A DNA stretch of 64,000 bases from Agapanthus africanus. Lineage: Eukaryota; Streptophyta; Magnoliopsida; Asparagales; Amaryllidaceae. The notes under the pieces were generated by a model. That model did not search any database, had not been told where the DNA came from, and saw nothing but the letters and a program-made list of their open reading frames with translations. The DNA is taken from assembly GCA_030015575.1 (NCBI GenBank), contig JASDDO010000001.1, positions 321,255,595 to 321,319,594 on the forward strand. Reading direction: 5' to 3'. Position numbers and translations under genes: made by a program. Of this stretch, positions 45,338-56,577 are shown piece after piece. Each line of letters begins with the position of its first letter. The first letter of the stretch is position 1.

Positions 45338-48300
45338 TCAAGGCTAATTATTGCGATGTCGCATACCACAGCCCGTGTGATACCGAACACCCAACACCTC
45401 TACTAGTCAGTCTCACAAAACCCGTTTGCGAAACTATTGCGTTTGAGGAATAGCCTCAGTGAGTGGATCCGCTTTGATGTTTCTTTCTATGTCTCTCTAT
45501 ATCTCAAGTTCGCGGAGAAACCCATCTCCCGAAATGAGCAATACCTGTCTTAGAATGTCTCTGGATGTCTGATGGGACCTAGCTCACAAATGAACTCCAA
45601 ATCCAAACCTCTTAGACTGTATCGACAACTGAACTTAATCAATATCCAGCGTAATGCCTCCCTCAATGTCCGCTTGGATCACCTGTCCAAAACACTGCCC
45701 CTCGTCAGAGGGAAAACTATAACTCTGACGGCTACCCTGTCGTCCAGGTCACCTTGGAAGCCTGGAATGATAACTGTCTCCTGAATGAGGCTGTCGTTAT
45801 CATATCCCTAGAATATCCACTTATGTTCTAAAACTGCTTCCGATTGTTTCTCCAGGATAGGATCAATATCAACTTATTGCATCTACCGCAAAAACAACAT
45901 CTGGTGTGGTACTTGACATCTCATGATTGACTCAATTGCCTAAGCAAGTGATCTGCCAATCATGCACATCCCTCTCCCCTTTAGTCTGTAAGACACCTTC
46001 AGAGAGGGTGACTCCACCACCTGCAGGTACACTACCGTGCATGGAGTCGTCCATTCTAAAACACCTGTAGAATGCTGTCTAAGTACCCAGATTAGGAAAC
46101 TACCCAAATCTAGATCTAAAAATATAGATCCAGTAATCCAAGATGTTTGATATAATATCCAAGTCCTATGTGGAGAAAACACTGTGTGACAACCAAAGTA
46201 TAACCGATCGTGGTATAGGAATTTCACTTCCTACTCTGTGTATGTCATCCAAATACCAGAACATCACACCCTACTACCTTCTTAACAGATCCATCCCCTA
46301 TTCTGATGAAGTCAAACCTATGACTATCACATCAGAAATAGATGATCTATCTCCGCTACATCTGCTTTAGTCTATAAATAGACATAAGCCACCTGTCCAC
46401 CATGCTTCCGCTGCTCCCACTGACTACGACAACCCTCTGGCAGAGTCATATACACGTACACTTCTAAAGCTAGTTTAGAACGACGCTATACTTATCCTCC
46501 TGCCGGGTCTCGCAGCCTGGAACAACAGCAATGGAAAGTCTGGGTAAACAAGAACCTCCCTGTCACCATCCTTGAGGCTACCGGAGTACCCCACGGGTGC
46601 CTGAGTTTACCCACCATATCTGCGGAGTGGCCAATGGAATGTCAAGCCAGATTGAATCTTTAGGTTCCTATCAAACTTTCAGTAATCGTTTGCGGTTCTG
46701 GAATCACTTCCAGTTCTACCATATTCCCACTACTGTTTTCTGAAAAAATCCATTTTTGTTAAAACTGTGGCGAGTTTAGAACAATATCACTATTGATCTT
46801 CCAGATGGTAGAAAGTCAACTCTCGTCATAGCCTGGGTCAACCCACAAACAGCCATTACAGAAACATGCCTTGAGTTATCCAGAGTCTGGTTTTAAGCAT
46901 AAGCCGGACAACTCCCCGTACCTTAACATCGTTAAGATATGAACTGTTCTATATCCAATATAGAAATAGAGGCACTGATTTAATTGAACTAGATTCAAAT
47001 CATGCAGCTGTCTCCAGTGCATATCAATTAAATAGAAGGAGGCCGATCAGCGTTACTCAACTTAGGAATGCTTCTATTTATGAGTAACCTGAAAGAGAAG
47101 CAATTTCTCTTAATCATTACTATCACCTGAATACCGTACACAAGTATCTACATCTTCGATCTCTTTGAAGAATCCCGATACTTGCAACACCTGGTTCTCT
47201 ACTTTATTCTTATACCTATAACTTCTCAAAACTTGAACCCTGTGTTTCTACGAAACACCTGTCTAAGAACTAGAGAAGTCATAAGTAAACCGAATATAGT
47301 ACGAGAAACATCCCCTCTGTCATAATGGACACTGGACAATATACAATACTCTGTACAAGTCCCTTGAGTCTATTTACTCACTCCCTGTGTGTTGTAGGTT
47401 GAAAACTGTACTTATGGTTAAGAAGAATTACACCGCTGTTTAATACTCCTTACCTAACCATCAACTGATATAGGTAAATGTCATAGACATAATTTCAAAA
47501 AGTTATATCTCACTCTATAAAAATAGACGTACAGATATATCAATTTGAAATTGGTGCATAGCAACGGATATTCAAAACCAAATATTTGCCGACCGGCAAA
47601 TAGCCCAGGCGATTTCCTCAAATATCACCAATTACAACGAATTCCGATATAATGAGGACAATCACCTAATTCCCAATAACTTACTCCCACTCAGCATCTG
47701 TAAAACCATACAGATGTGAGAATCAAACCTGGTAAATACATACCCTGGAGCAAGTGTCTAATTGGGAAATCAGTTTTCTTTTAACAGTACACAGTGAAAC
47801 TGAAACATTGAAATGTTTCGTAGGGGTATCCGGGTATTCCTAGTAATGCCTCTTCCATTATCCAGATTCACAACTGTAACCGTATATTTCTTTGCCATCT
47901 CTCCAAATCCCTTCATATGTCTTTAGTCATTACCTTCTGTACACCCCTTTAGGCCAAATGGTTTTCTTCCTTCCCCACCGTTCGGCACCAGCCTATGGTT
48001 TGGAAGAAGACTGTCCAATAAGCATAATGGGTGTACTGTCCTAATCCTAGGAGCACTCGCAATGCGAGAGAAGGTGAAGATAAAAGACACCTGAATAAAC
48101 CTTATTCCTATTTCTCCTGAACCAGAATCCATCCCCGAACTGGAACAAGTTCCTTTCGAGTTCGTATATAACCATACGATGGAATATCCAATAAACTGTG
48201 GATCTTCGTAGTGATACGGAGTGTTCTGGAGAAATACAAAGGTGAAGTGGGAGTGGTAATGAAATACTTGGTTTGGTCGTGAATATCAGTCGCAATTTAC

Positions 48301-48780
48301 TTTGCCCTCTTACTAATCCCTTGATATGTCTTTACTTAATACCTTCTGTACACCATCGTTATGCTAATTGGTTTTCTTCATTCCCTACTGGTCAGCACCT
48401 GCCTATGGTTTGGAAGAAGACTATCCAATTTGCGTAATAGGTGTACTATCTCCTAAACCAAGGAGTACTCGCAATCTGAGAGAAGGTAAAAGGAAAAGAC
48501 AACTGAATAATCCTATTCGTTTTCTCCAGAACCAGAAACCATCCTCGAATAAATTCCTTCGAGTTCGTATATAACCATACGATGGTTTATCCAATAGAAG
48601 TGGACGTTCGTAGTAATACGGGGTGTCCTGGAGAAAAGGGTAAAAGTAGGAGTGGCAATGAGGTGTGCAACTCTGACAATCCAAAAGCCAGTCTTATAAG
48701 AAGGTTCGGTCAACTTGGTCTCTGAGTCATAGTCTAGGGTCGGGTCAATGGTCGCTGCGAAAGAGAGAGAGAAAAGAAAC
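45338..48780 (-). pseudogene. E7 fossil pol (gag-less)
   Basis: Collinear with 34900-38303 of E6 in reverse. The RT-like segment (46190-46260) shares the altered YLDD box region and the same substitutions as E6. No intact domain. Includes the shared tandem duplication. Confidence 0.8.
47890..48660. repeat. Tandem duplication in E7 fossil pol, shared with E6
   Basis: Units about 47890-48262 and 48263-48660, each with GGTTTGGAAGAAGACT and CGAGTTCGTATATAACCATA. Reverse homologue of 34991-35760. Confidence 0.85.
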
Positions 48781-49056
48781 ACTCAGCGTGCACTCTAACC
48801 TAGATTAGAATGGTTACCAATTTATCTAATCTGGAAACCTCCCACTGTACCGTCAAATTCTCCTCCAAACCTGAAAGAAGAATTAGTCGGGATCACCCGA
48901 GAAGTAAACCAACTCATCGGTGGGAATCGAGATCCAACTATCACCGCATGATAACGTGACGGAATCCGCTCACGTTATCACACTCAAGAAGGTATGCGCA
49001 TATCTGGCAAGTTTCAGTTTCTTTAGAAACTCCCGATGTGATTTTTGCCCCATGCT

Positions 49057-49266
49057 CTTATGACCTTGAGTTTGGCCAACAAATCATAAGTCACATGTCA
49101 AGTTCTACCCGTCATTCTCCAGGTTAATTTGAGCCCACCCGCACAAGCCCTTGACTTTGGCCAACAAGGCTATACGACTGCCCCAAACCAACGCATCTAT
49201 CTATGCTGCACATGAATACCCAATAGCTACCAATCACTATGCCTTGACTTTGGCCAACAAACATAG
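49057..49266 (-). other. E7 leader three-hairpin array
   Basis: Outer stems CTTATGA/TCATAAG (49057-49090), AGCC/GGCT (49146-49171) and CTATG/CATAG (49237-49266) around TTTGGCCAACAA motifs. The middle outer stem differs from E6 (CGTAC/GTACG) and is shorter. Confidence 0.72.
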
Positions 49267-49404
49267 CTTGAATACTTATTGACTATTCATGTGAAACGAC
49301 GGAGGGCTACGAATGGTTTCTGGAGAAAACCTTTAACGTAATAAACTTGATATCGTTGAAGGAACCGGATAGCTTTTAAAAATATAGTGACGAAAACCTT
49401 TGCT

Positions 49405-49625
49405 AAAGAGGTCACTCCCGGTGAAGGGATCTCGGCTCTTTCCCCGTAGAATGAGGTGCAGGATATTCCAACTGAATACCACGATGCAAAGCAAAAGCAA
49501 TCGGCTATAGTGAAGTTACTGCCCTGACGCAAACTTTTGTCCAAGGGGTCACTCCCGGTGAAGGGATCTCGGCCCTTGCCTCGTCGACTGAGGAGCAGGA
49601 TATTCCAACTGAATACCACTGTGCA
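49405..49625 (-). other. E7 leader duplicated two-hairpin unit
   Basis: AAAGAG/CTCTTT (49405-49441) and CAAGGG/CCCTTG (49542-49578), each enclosing TCCC/GGGA, plus the GAATA-type companion hairpins. Confidence 0.7.
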
Positions 49626-49798
49626 AAACAAAAGTGAACGTCCTTGCAATAACAGCTTTTTGAAAAATGTTCCAACAACATCAGAATAGGTTTGTTTAAC
49701 TTGCATTGATCCGAATCAACGCAGTCCCATCTACTGATCACACCAATAAAGAACGAAAATAATGACGTACGCATTCGCCACTGGGTCCCGTCATTACC

Positions 49799-49819
49799 CG
49801 TTAGGTTAGTTAACTAACG
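49799..49819 (-). other. E7 leader core hairpin
   Basis: CGTTAG/CTAACG stem with flanking GTCCCG and CGGGGAC. Confidence 0.65.
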
Positions 49820-50539
49820 ACAGAGCGGGGACTGGACTAGCGCGGATGCAAAACATATACAACATCTACTAGTATATATATCAATATATAATATTTCGCT
49901 CAAGGCGTGATAAAATGCAACATCACATAAATGTAATAAGCATCACAAAACAATACAGATATCTGGGATCCCCGGGTTTTACAGAGCCGCTACTGAAACC
50001 CGACATTCCCCTGGTCGTGTGGATAGCCTGTGTAATGAAATCCTAGACCCCTACGGGCGCAGCAAGTTACCCGCCAAAACCTGAAGCGAGGCAGCCCCCT
50101 TCAGCAACGTGAATGGACCACCCAGCACTTCACGGAATCCGGTAACTTGGGCACCCCTCCTGGGTCAACCTGTACCTCCTACGAGTGCGACGAATAGCCC
50201 GCCAATTCTAGAGTAAAGCCCCCTCCGTCTCAATACCATGAGATGCGGGCTCGTTGCCCTCTAGAACCCGGCTATCCGTGCACCCCTCCGCGGGGTAATC
50301 CTAATACAGAAAGTAAAATATACATACAACGGGTACATCGATCTCGACCCGGTCGTGCCCCAAAAGAATAATATACAAACATGCAGTGACGGCGGTCCAC
50401 ATGTCAGACGCTCGCCCCGCAATATCAAATGTACATAATACAACCAAAACTGTACTAGCATTGCATCCAGGCTATCCCCCACGACCAATCCGCAACATCA
50501 CAGCACAACACAAAACATCAACATGAATGTCACGTTCGC

Positions 50540-50578
50540 AAATCCGTCTAACCGGGCTATAGCAGTTAGACAGGATTT
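50540..50578 (-). other. E7 leader loop-conserved hairpin
   Basis: AAATCCGTCTAAC with GTTAGACAGGATTT (one bulge); the loop reads TGCTATAGCCCG on the RNA strand, the same as E6. Confidence 0.7.
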
Positions 50579-50789
50579 ACCGATCAAGTGACATTCACAG
50601 TTGCAGATATAATGTAAATACTGTGAACTAATGTGTTTAAAATTTTCGATCGATCAAATTTTACCAAGTGGGCCCCCAAGCACTACTGTAGCACTTAAAG
50701 AAATTCTGGGCCCAAAAATAATATTCCAAAACCCCCATTTCCCTGTTTAAAGAGCTCTGTACAAAATTGGTGCAGTGAGGGCACTGTAC

Positions 50790-50842
50790 TGCGGCGGAAC
50801 CGCGGCGCCAAGGGGGTTTTGGACGCGGTTCCGCTGTGGTTC
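50790..50842. repeat. GC-rich inverted repeat in E7 leader
   Basis: GCGGCGGAACCGCGG and GCGGTTCCGC arms with a CCAA/TTGG inner extension; more decayed than the E6 copy. Confidence 0.7.
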
Positions 50843-51033
50843 TACAGTATCACGCCACCAATTTTTCACAGATGTCTTAGAATTTCCTGCTCAGTATTCT
50901 GCAACAACCTGAAAAAATTTTAGAGCCAAAAAAATTTCGACAGAAAATGATCCTTTTGAAAATGCGGTTTTGGGATTTTTGTTCGATCGAAGCTTTAAAC
51001 ATACTAGTGCAAGCTAGACTAGGTTAATGGCGT

Positions 51034-51046
51034 GGCTCTGATACCA
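51034..51046 (-). other. E7 primer-binding site (initiator tRNA-Met)
   Basis: Minus strand TGGTATCAGAGCC, one base from the LTR. Confidence 0.93.
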
Positions 51047-51047
51047 G

Positions 51048-51131
51048 TGTAAGTGCACGGCGGCGCCCCGGCCGTCTTTCCGAGGCCAAAATGCGGAAGC
51101 GATAAATTACTTTAACTTTATAACCGGCACC
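51048..51131 (-). repeat. E7 5' LTR, first piece
   Basis: TGTAAGTGC to CCGGCACC, interrupted by E8. Continues at 57868; the intact order is visible in the 3' LTR at 43182-43270. Confidence 0.92.
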
Positions 51132-52416
51132 TGTTTAGACCATAATATTGCATTTTTCATTCCCCTATTCTTATCCGTTTTATAAATAAACAGGTACTCT
51201 TGACGCACTTTTGTTGCATGTTACAGGATACAGGCTCTTGGAGCAAATACAGTGAAAAAGAAGAAGTTGATACAGAAAATGGACTTTTGACCAACAAGCA
51301 GACGGATCTTACTCAAGCCGAGACGAAGAATAGTGCAAGGTCCAAAGTGTCAAGTGAACGGTTAAAAGATCGCTACAAGTATTCACTGAAACATCTGGAG
51401 GAGAATAAGAAGCCCAACAGAGAAAATACATATAAAAATAAAGAGCCCAAGAACCCGTGAACCAAGCCCAAAAGTTGCAGAGCCCAACTCCTTTCATTGG
51501 CCACGGAACCGCGGCCAAACCCAGCCTTGCGCCGCGGTTCCGCGGCCGTCTAATGCCCGTGTCGGTGGATTTTTCTTCTGTTGCCGTGTCGGTGCGGGTG
51601 TTGGGATTTTTAGGGGTCAAATCTGTAATTGCATGTCTACGAGAGTCTGTAACCCTAGTTTTCATGTTTTCCTATAAATTGTATTCCCAGATCTGTAAAA
51701 ACCTATGTCTCTTTTCAATCAATAAAATTCAGACTTTCTGGGAGTTTATTCAGATCTGTTCTTCTTGCTTGGAGGGAGCCATCGAATTAGTAAGTAATTT
51801 TATTTCTGTTCCTTTAATTAAAATGTTTTCTCATCCCCTAATGAGCGAGTAATCTCCTCGCTTGTTAGGGTTAGCCTTAGGGAAAGGGTTGAGAGATGAG
51901 ATCTCTTACCCCTTTCAATGCCACATTCACTTAAGAGTTAGAACTCCATGCATGCACGCACAACCGCTCCCTACGGCATCCTACCCCTCGAGGTAACGAT
52001 GAACCGTAGTATAAAGGGCCGGTTGCGCGTGTTTTCCATGGGGGTTAGGGTAATTATCAACAAAGGAAGGATGCGAATCTAGAGGAAGAAACATCTTCCC
52101 AAAAGATTCGGACCCACTTTATTGACAATTACCGTAACATCTAATAGATCTAAAAAAGAAGGCATTGAAAGCGGTAAAGAAAAACGTTAATCTCCAAAAC
52201 TTCCCCTAAGCCTAACCCTAGCAAGACTTTTAATTAGATTAATTAGATCCAGTTTTCATAGATTTTTATAAAGCAACCAAAACGACACTTTGAATCAACT
52301 CGTTAAAACATATAAAAGGAATTTACCCATCTCTGTGGATCGACCCGTACTCACCGGCTAGCTGCGAAGCGACGCCGTTTCTGATTGCGGTAAACTTAAT
52401 ATTTTGACACTAATCA
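51132..52416 (+). repeat. E8 5' LTR, 1285 bp
   Basis: Contains TATAAATA (51181-51188), a second TATA-like CCTATAAATTG (51671-51681) followed by AATAAA (51721-51726), and the GC-rich inverted repeat at 51499-51547. Confidence 0.95.
51499..51547. repeat. GC-rich inverted repeat in E8 5' LTR
   Basis: GGCCACGGAACCGCGGC and GCCGCGGTTCCGCGGCC arms. In the 3' LTR (56945-56993) the first arm is the perfect GGCCGCGGAACCGCGGC. Confidence 0.88.
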
Positions 52417-52418
52417 AA

Positions 52419-52436
52419 TGGCGCCGTTGCCGGAGA
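52419..52436 (+). other. E8 primer-binding site (tRNA-Asp)
   Basis: TGGCGCCGTTGCCGGAGA, one mismatch from the 18-base site in E5. Confidence 0.9.
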
Positions 52437-53503
52437 TGGCGTAAAATTTCTTTCTGTGCAATTTCGGGTTGATATAAATTTTAAAAATTATAAAAATCTG
52501 AAAATATAAAAAAAATACAAAAATTATCAATCTTGATCTGTTTGAAGGGTGTATATTTTTTGAATCTTGCAGGAATAGCGACGAATCGCGGATCTGGAAA
52601 TTTACAGAGGGCAAATCAGAAAAGTACATATCGGAACAGAGGGGAAATTTTATAACAGAGCAGTGCAATTTTTCTCAAAGTGTGAGCCCACCATTCCGCC
52701 GCCTTTCCGCGGTCCTGGCCCTATATTAGCCGCGGTTCCGCGCCTCGTCTGCCACGTCAGCACACCAGATTTGCTCTGTTTGTTTCCTCATTCTCCCCTC
52801 TGTGACCTCCATATATCCACTGTAAAAAAATTTCTGCAGGGTTCTTTGCGCTAAAAATTCTTTCTCCCCCTTCTAAATAACAGATTTTCTGCAGGTTTCT
52901 TTGCGCCGCGCTAAAAAAAAATTGATTGCAAGTGAAATTTTATTTGTTTTGCATAATTTAACCGGACTCTAAGGGGATAATTGACCAAACTCAGATTGGG
53001 TGGGGATTTCATCACCCTTCCCAGGACCCCAGAAAACACTTAAAGCATTTTGCATCGACCACAATTAATTAAAAAAAAGACTAGACTCAGACCTAAGGAC
53101 ATCGAGCTCAATAGGAAAAGGACTAGTATAGGCTTCGGCCGTTTATCCTAACTGACATTGCGGTGTCTAGGCTAGTGGTTATTAATTAGGCCTACTGTAG
53201 TGGTGGTTCCTTCCCACTTACCTGGCCATACTTGTCCGTGAAGAGGCGGTTTGAGGTCCTATTTCTAGCACTAGTTAGGAGCTGTCTAGCAGACCTAGGT
53301 GACCCTAGATCTAGGCCTGATTGTGCATGTGTGGTTGATACATTTTGTGTCACGAGTCCCTTTTCAAAAAAAACCTTTTTGCAAAACTCTCACATAAATA
53401 AAAAGAAAAAAAAAGGAAAATTTTTATAAAAACTTGCAAAAATTTTGTCGCTAAGAAATCCCTGCACCCCACTTGCACCACCTACCTTCTTTCTTTTCTC
53501 ATA
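52437..53503 (+). other. E8 leader
   Basis: Non-coding, AT-rich, with a GC-rich patch (52690-52750, CCGCGGTTCCGCG) related to the inverted repeat. No gene seen. Confidence 0.7.
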
Positions 53504-55132
53504 ATGGGTACCCCACATCATAAATCTCTTGCCGAATTTTGGTATCCCGAACCTAACTTTGCGTCGTTCGTCAATTGTTTCGGTCGAATTAAAGACGATC
53601 CTTCCATGCCCAAAATTTCGCTGAAAGATCAAATAGAAGCGTCTAGGAGAAACAGTTCGACTTTGCAACCCACTTTGTGTCAACCAAGTCAACCTTTACC
53701 ACCTTCGTATGTTGACACCACTCTTTCAAGTCCTACTGTCACTCCTAAACCAATGTCCATTGCTGAGCATATTGCTCAATCTCGTAGCCGATCTTTCACC
53801 CCTCTCCACACATCTAGTTCTAGGGATCAACACGACTATTCACCTTTTTATCCATATGTTGACCCTACCCCTGCCCAACCACCCACTTCCTACCAGTCAT
53901 ACCCAACCTTCCCACCTTCAATAGACACCGTTTCTACACAGCCTATTGGGAGTTTTGCATATCCACGCCATTTTGAATCTTTTACCGAAACCCCCTCACC
54001 ACCTAAGTCTAGTTTGGAAGAGTCGTTGGAAGCGTACATTGCAGCAACGAATAAAATGACTAGGAATGTGGAAGCGTCTTTAGCCGCCCTTATGCAACCT
54101 ACCAAACCGGTAGCTAGTGTCCCGCTAGCTCCAAATTTTTCAATGTATGAGGCGGCAGTTGGACAGAGTGAGAATGAGAGAGGATTTACAAATCAAACCT
54201 ACCCTTACCCAATTGAAGTCCACAACTCCTGTTTTCCATCGATTGTCCTAAATGATTCACCAGTTGAAAATAAAAATGAGTTGTGTGATTTTGTAATGTT
54301 TGATTTGCCAGATTGTGCGGAACCCCTTTCTAGTGAAACCACACCTAATCCTTTCGATCTTTACACCTCCACTCTAGAACCTAAATCGATACATATCCAT
54401 GCTTTTGATGAGGTGTCTAAAGAAATTGATTTTCACTTGATTGAGGATATAGACGCCGGGAATGTTTCGGATGATGAACCTGTCGATTTAATTGAGATTT
54501 TATGTTCAAATCATCATCCCGAGTTATTAGATGTCTTTCCCGAATCTCATATGCGTCTAGATTTTGATGATAATGGCATGGATGAGTTAAATATTGAGGA
54601 TAATATTGAGGGTGAACCATTTTTGTTTAATGTGTCGGATTTTCCAATTCAGCCTCCTGAACCTTTGACTGTTATATCACCCTCCCTCCTTCCTATCGTT
54701 CCGACCGAACAAGTGAACGTTACGCTTTCATCTACTATACCAAGTTCGGCGTACCCATGTTTTCTTGCGAATCTTGAGGGATTTGATCCCATTTCTCGAC
54801 GAGTTGATAGGTTAGCGCAATCGCTTATAACATATCAGTCATCACATATTGCGCTAATTTATTCACTCGATTTACACCCTCAAGTTCGCGTGATCCTTCT
54901 TTTTTCTTTCCATCATTCTTCTCCTCCGCCGAGACTATCTTCCATTCTTCTTTCAACACGGTCTCGCGTGTTTCTTATTTCTCTTCTTTCCACCCCATTC
55001 TTGCACCAACTATACCACTACCATGATAAGATCTTTGAATGGTTGGTGCTAACCTTTGGCTTGTGTAAGGCCAAGCTTAAGTTTGGGGGGAATCTTATTG
55101 TATATATGTATATATATTTTTGTTTTCTTTAA
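53504..55132 (+). CDS. E8 conserved ORF: homologue of the E5 unknown protein
   Basis: 542 codons starting MGTPH, the same start as in E5. Collinear with the E5 ORF for about 375 residues, then lacks about 105 residues present in E5, in frame; both break points fall in an IVPT-coding word, suggesting a deletion between short direct repeats. The shared end (SSAYPCFLANLEGF.. YSLDLHP) follows. In E5 the next codon is TAA; here it is CAA (54881-54883), so the last about 84 residues are read-through into sequence that is untranslated in E5 and even includes a PPT-like tract; they are probably not functional. Over the first 60 codons I count roughly equal numbers of synonymous and amino-acid changes, fewer of the latter than expected without constraint. 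Confidence 0.75.
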   Translation: MGTPHHKSLAEFWYPEPNFASFVNCFGRIKDDPSMPKISLKDQIEASRRNSSTLQPTLCQPSQPLPPSYVDTTLSSPTVTPKPMSIAEHIAQSRSRSFTPLHTSSSRDQHDYSPFYPYVDPTPAQPPTSYQSYPTFPPSIDTVSTQPIGSFAYPRHFESFTETPSPPKSSLEESLEAYIAATNKMTRNVEASLAALMQPTKPVASVPLAPNFSMYEAAVGQSENERGFTNQTYPYPIEVHNSCFPSIVLNDSPVENKNELCDFVMFDLPDCAEPLSSETTPNPFDLYTSTLEPKSIHIHAFDEVSKEIDFHLIEDIDAGNVSDDEPVDLIEILCSNHHPELLDVFPESHMRLDFDDNGMDELNIEDNIEGEPFLFNVSDFPIQPPEPLTVISPSLLPIVPTEQVNVTLSSTIPSSAYPCFLANLEGFDPISRRVDRLAQSLITYQSSHIALIYSLDLHPQVRVILLFSFHHSSPPPRLSSILLSTRSRVFLISLLSTPFLHQLYHYHDKIFEWLVLTFGLCKAKLKFGGNLIVYMYIYFCFL

Positions 55133-56562
55133 AAAAATAAAAAAAATTCAAAACAAAAAAAAAACAAAAAACAATAAAAAATTTGTAAATAAATAAACAG
55201 GGGAGTATCGGTATTTTGACCCTCTTGGTTTAGCATGACAGTGAGGACACTGTCAAGTACAAGTTTGGGGGTATGCTCGGTACGTCTTCTTCCTTCGCAT
55301 TCATTTGTATATATTTTTGCATTTGCATACTTATTTGAAAACCCATAAAAAAATTGAAAAATTTCAAAAATTATAAAAATTATTGTATTCAATTTTGGCT
55401 AATTGACTTGAGTTTGACAAATAGGTTAACTGGCTAGGAACAACTAGATCTTAGATTTAGTAAATTAAAAACCCTAAAAATAACCTTCCTTAAAGTTTAG
55501 CGGTAGAAAGTATATGTTTTGTAGTTTATTTAGAAATAGGCAAATTTTGAGTTCACTTCTTGGGCTAAGTCGAAACTAAGGAAAAGTATTGATGTTCTTA
55601 TTAGAGTATAAGTTTGAAAAATAATTCCTAACTTAAGTCTAGATTCTGAAAATGTATACCCTACAATTTGCACAATCACGAACCTTGAAACTTGGAATAG
55701 TAGAAGAGACCTTGAAGTGCTCTTGTCTAAAGTCCTTAGTACAATGAAAATAAAGAAAAAAAAGTGAATAAAGAATAAAAAAATGGACACTGGTTTTTGT
55801 GATTACTTAAGGCTGCAAAAATAAAAAAATATTTAGCGAGGGTGCTTCATCACCTAGTGCCTTAGACTAACTGGTTTGGGAGTCACTGCTAAAACCTTGG
55901 GTGTTGCAAAACTAGAAAGTACGCTTTAAAGTGCTAACGCATCTTGTAATCGGTTGTTGGTACCTCAAGAAGTATTAACGGTCGCATGAAGGATGTGTAA
56001 GCAAATTTCATTTAAAAATTCACTAATTAATAAGTGCTTTGGACAATGGACGGGAGTAGGATTGCTTGATTTGAATTTCCAAGTGTAGGGGTGATCTATA
56101 CACACACGTAGGGATATGTGATTGGAATTTAGATAAGAGAGAGGAATGAAGAATAAAACTTGTATCTTTAGTAGGGTTGATAGAAATTCCTAAGTGGAGA
56201 TGAAACCCTAGAAGGAAGACTTAAGAGATGCCGAAAGCTAAGTAAGTCTACATAACATATATAATCTTAAGTTAAATGATGAGGAAGTGTGAAGAATGTG
56301 GGTGGATAATTTGCGGGTCAACGATAATAGAATTCCTTGTTAGAAAACCTAATTGGAGAACAAAAGTCAATGTGCTGAATTGATAGGATTTTGTGGGTAG
56401 TATCCGCTGAAAACCCTCAGGAGACAACACTCCTCCTACTAGGGACACCTAGAGGTTTAACGGCTTGTTGCACATGCTCAGTGCAATCGCGTTTCCCTGC
56501 GAAAGTGCGGTTAGGATTTTAGTGAATAAAATAATAAGTTTGCTCGAGGACGAGCAAAAGGT
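55133..56562 (+). other. E8 3' internal non-coding region
   Basis: AT-rich, no gene. PPT-like GTTTGGGGGG (about 55080-55090, inside the ORF read-through) and AAGTTTGGGGGTATG (55261-55275) repeat the pattern seen in E5. A GAGGACGAGCAAAAG motif precedes the true PPT. Confidence 0.7.
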
Positions 56563-56577
56563 AAGTTTGGGGGTATT
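56563..56577 (+). other. E8 polypurine tract
   Basis: AAGTTTGGGGGTATT directly before the 3' LTR. Confidence 0.9.

Larger units (their letters stand above)
48781..51033 (-). other. E7 leader
   Basis: Non-coding, the reverse counterpart of the E6 leader with the same order of structures and two copies of the hairpin domain (about 50050-50300). Confidence 0.78.

Noticed and set aside
51309..51665. 118-codon ORF in the E8 LTR (also 56755-57111, with 51457-51852 on the other strand)
   Set aside because: Duplicated with the LTR; runs through the GC-rich inverted repeat; no family features.
53504..55132. Calling the E5/E8 ORF an env-like or Gag protein
   Set aside because: No transmembrane segment, signal peptide or zinc knuckle seen; the resemblance of one helix to Athila Gag is too weak.
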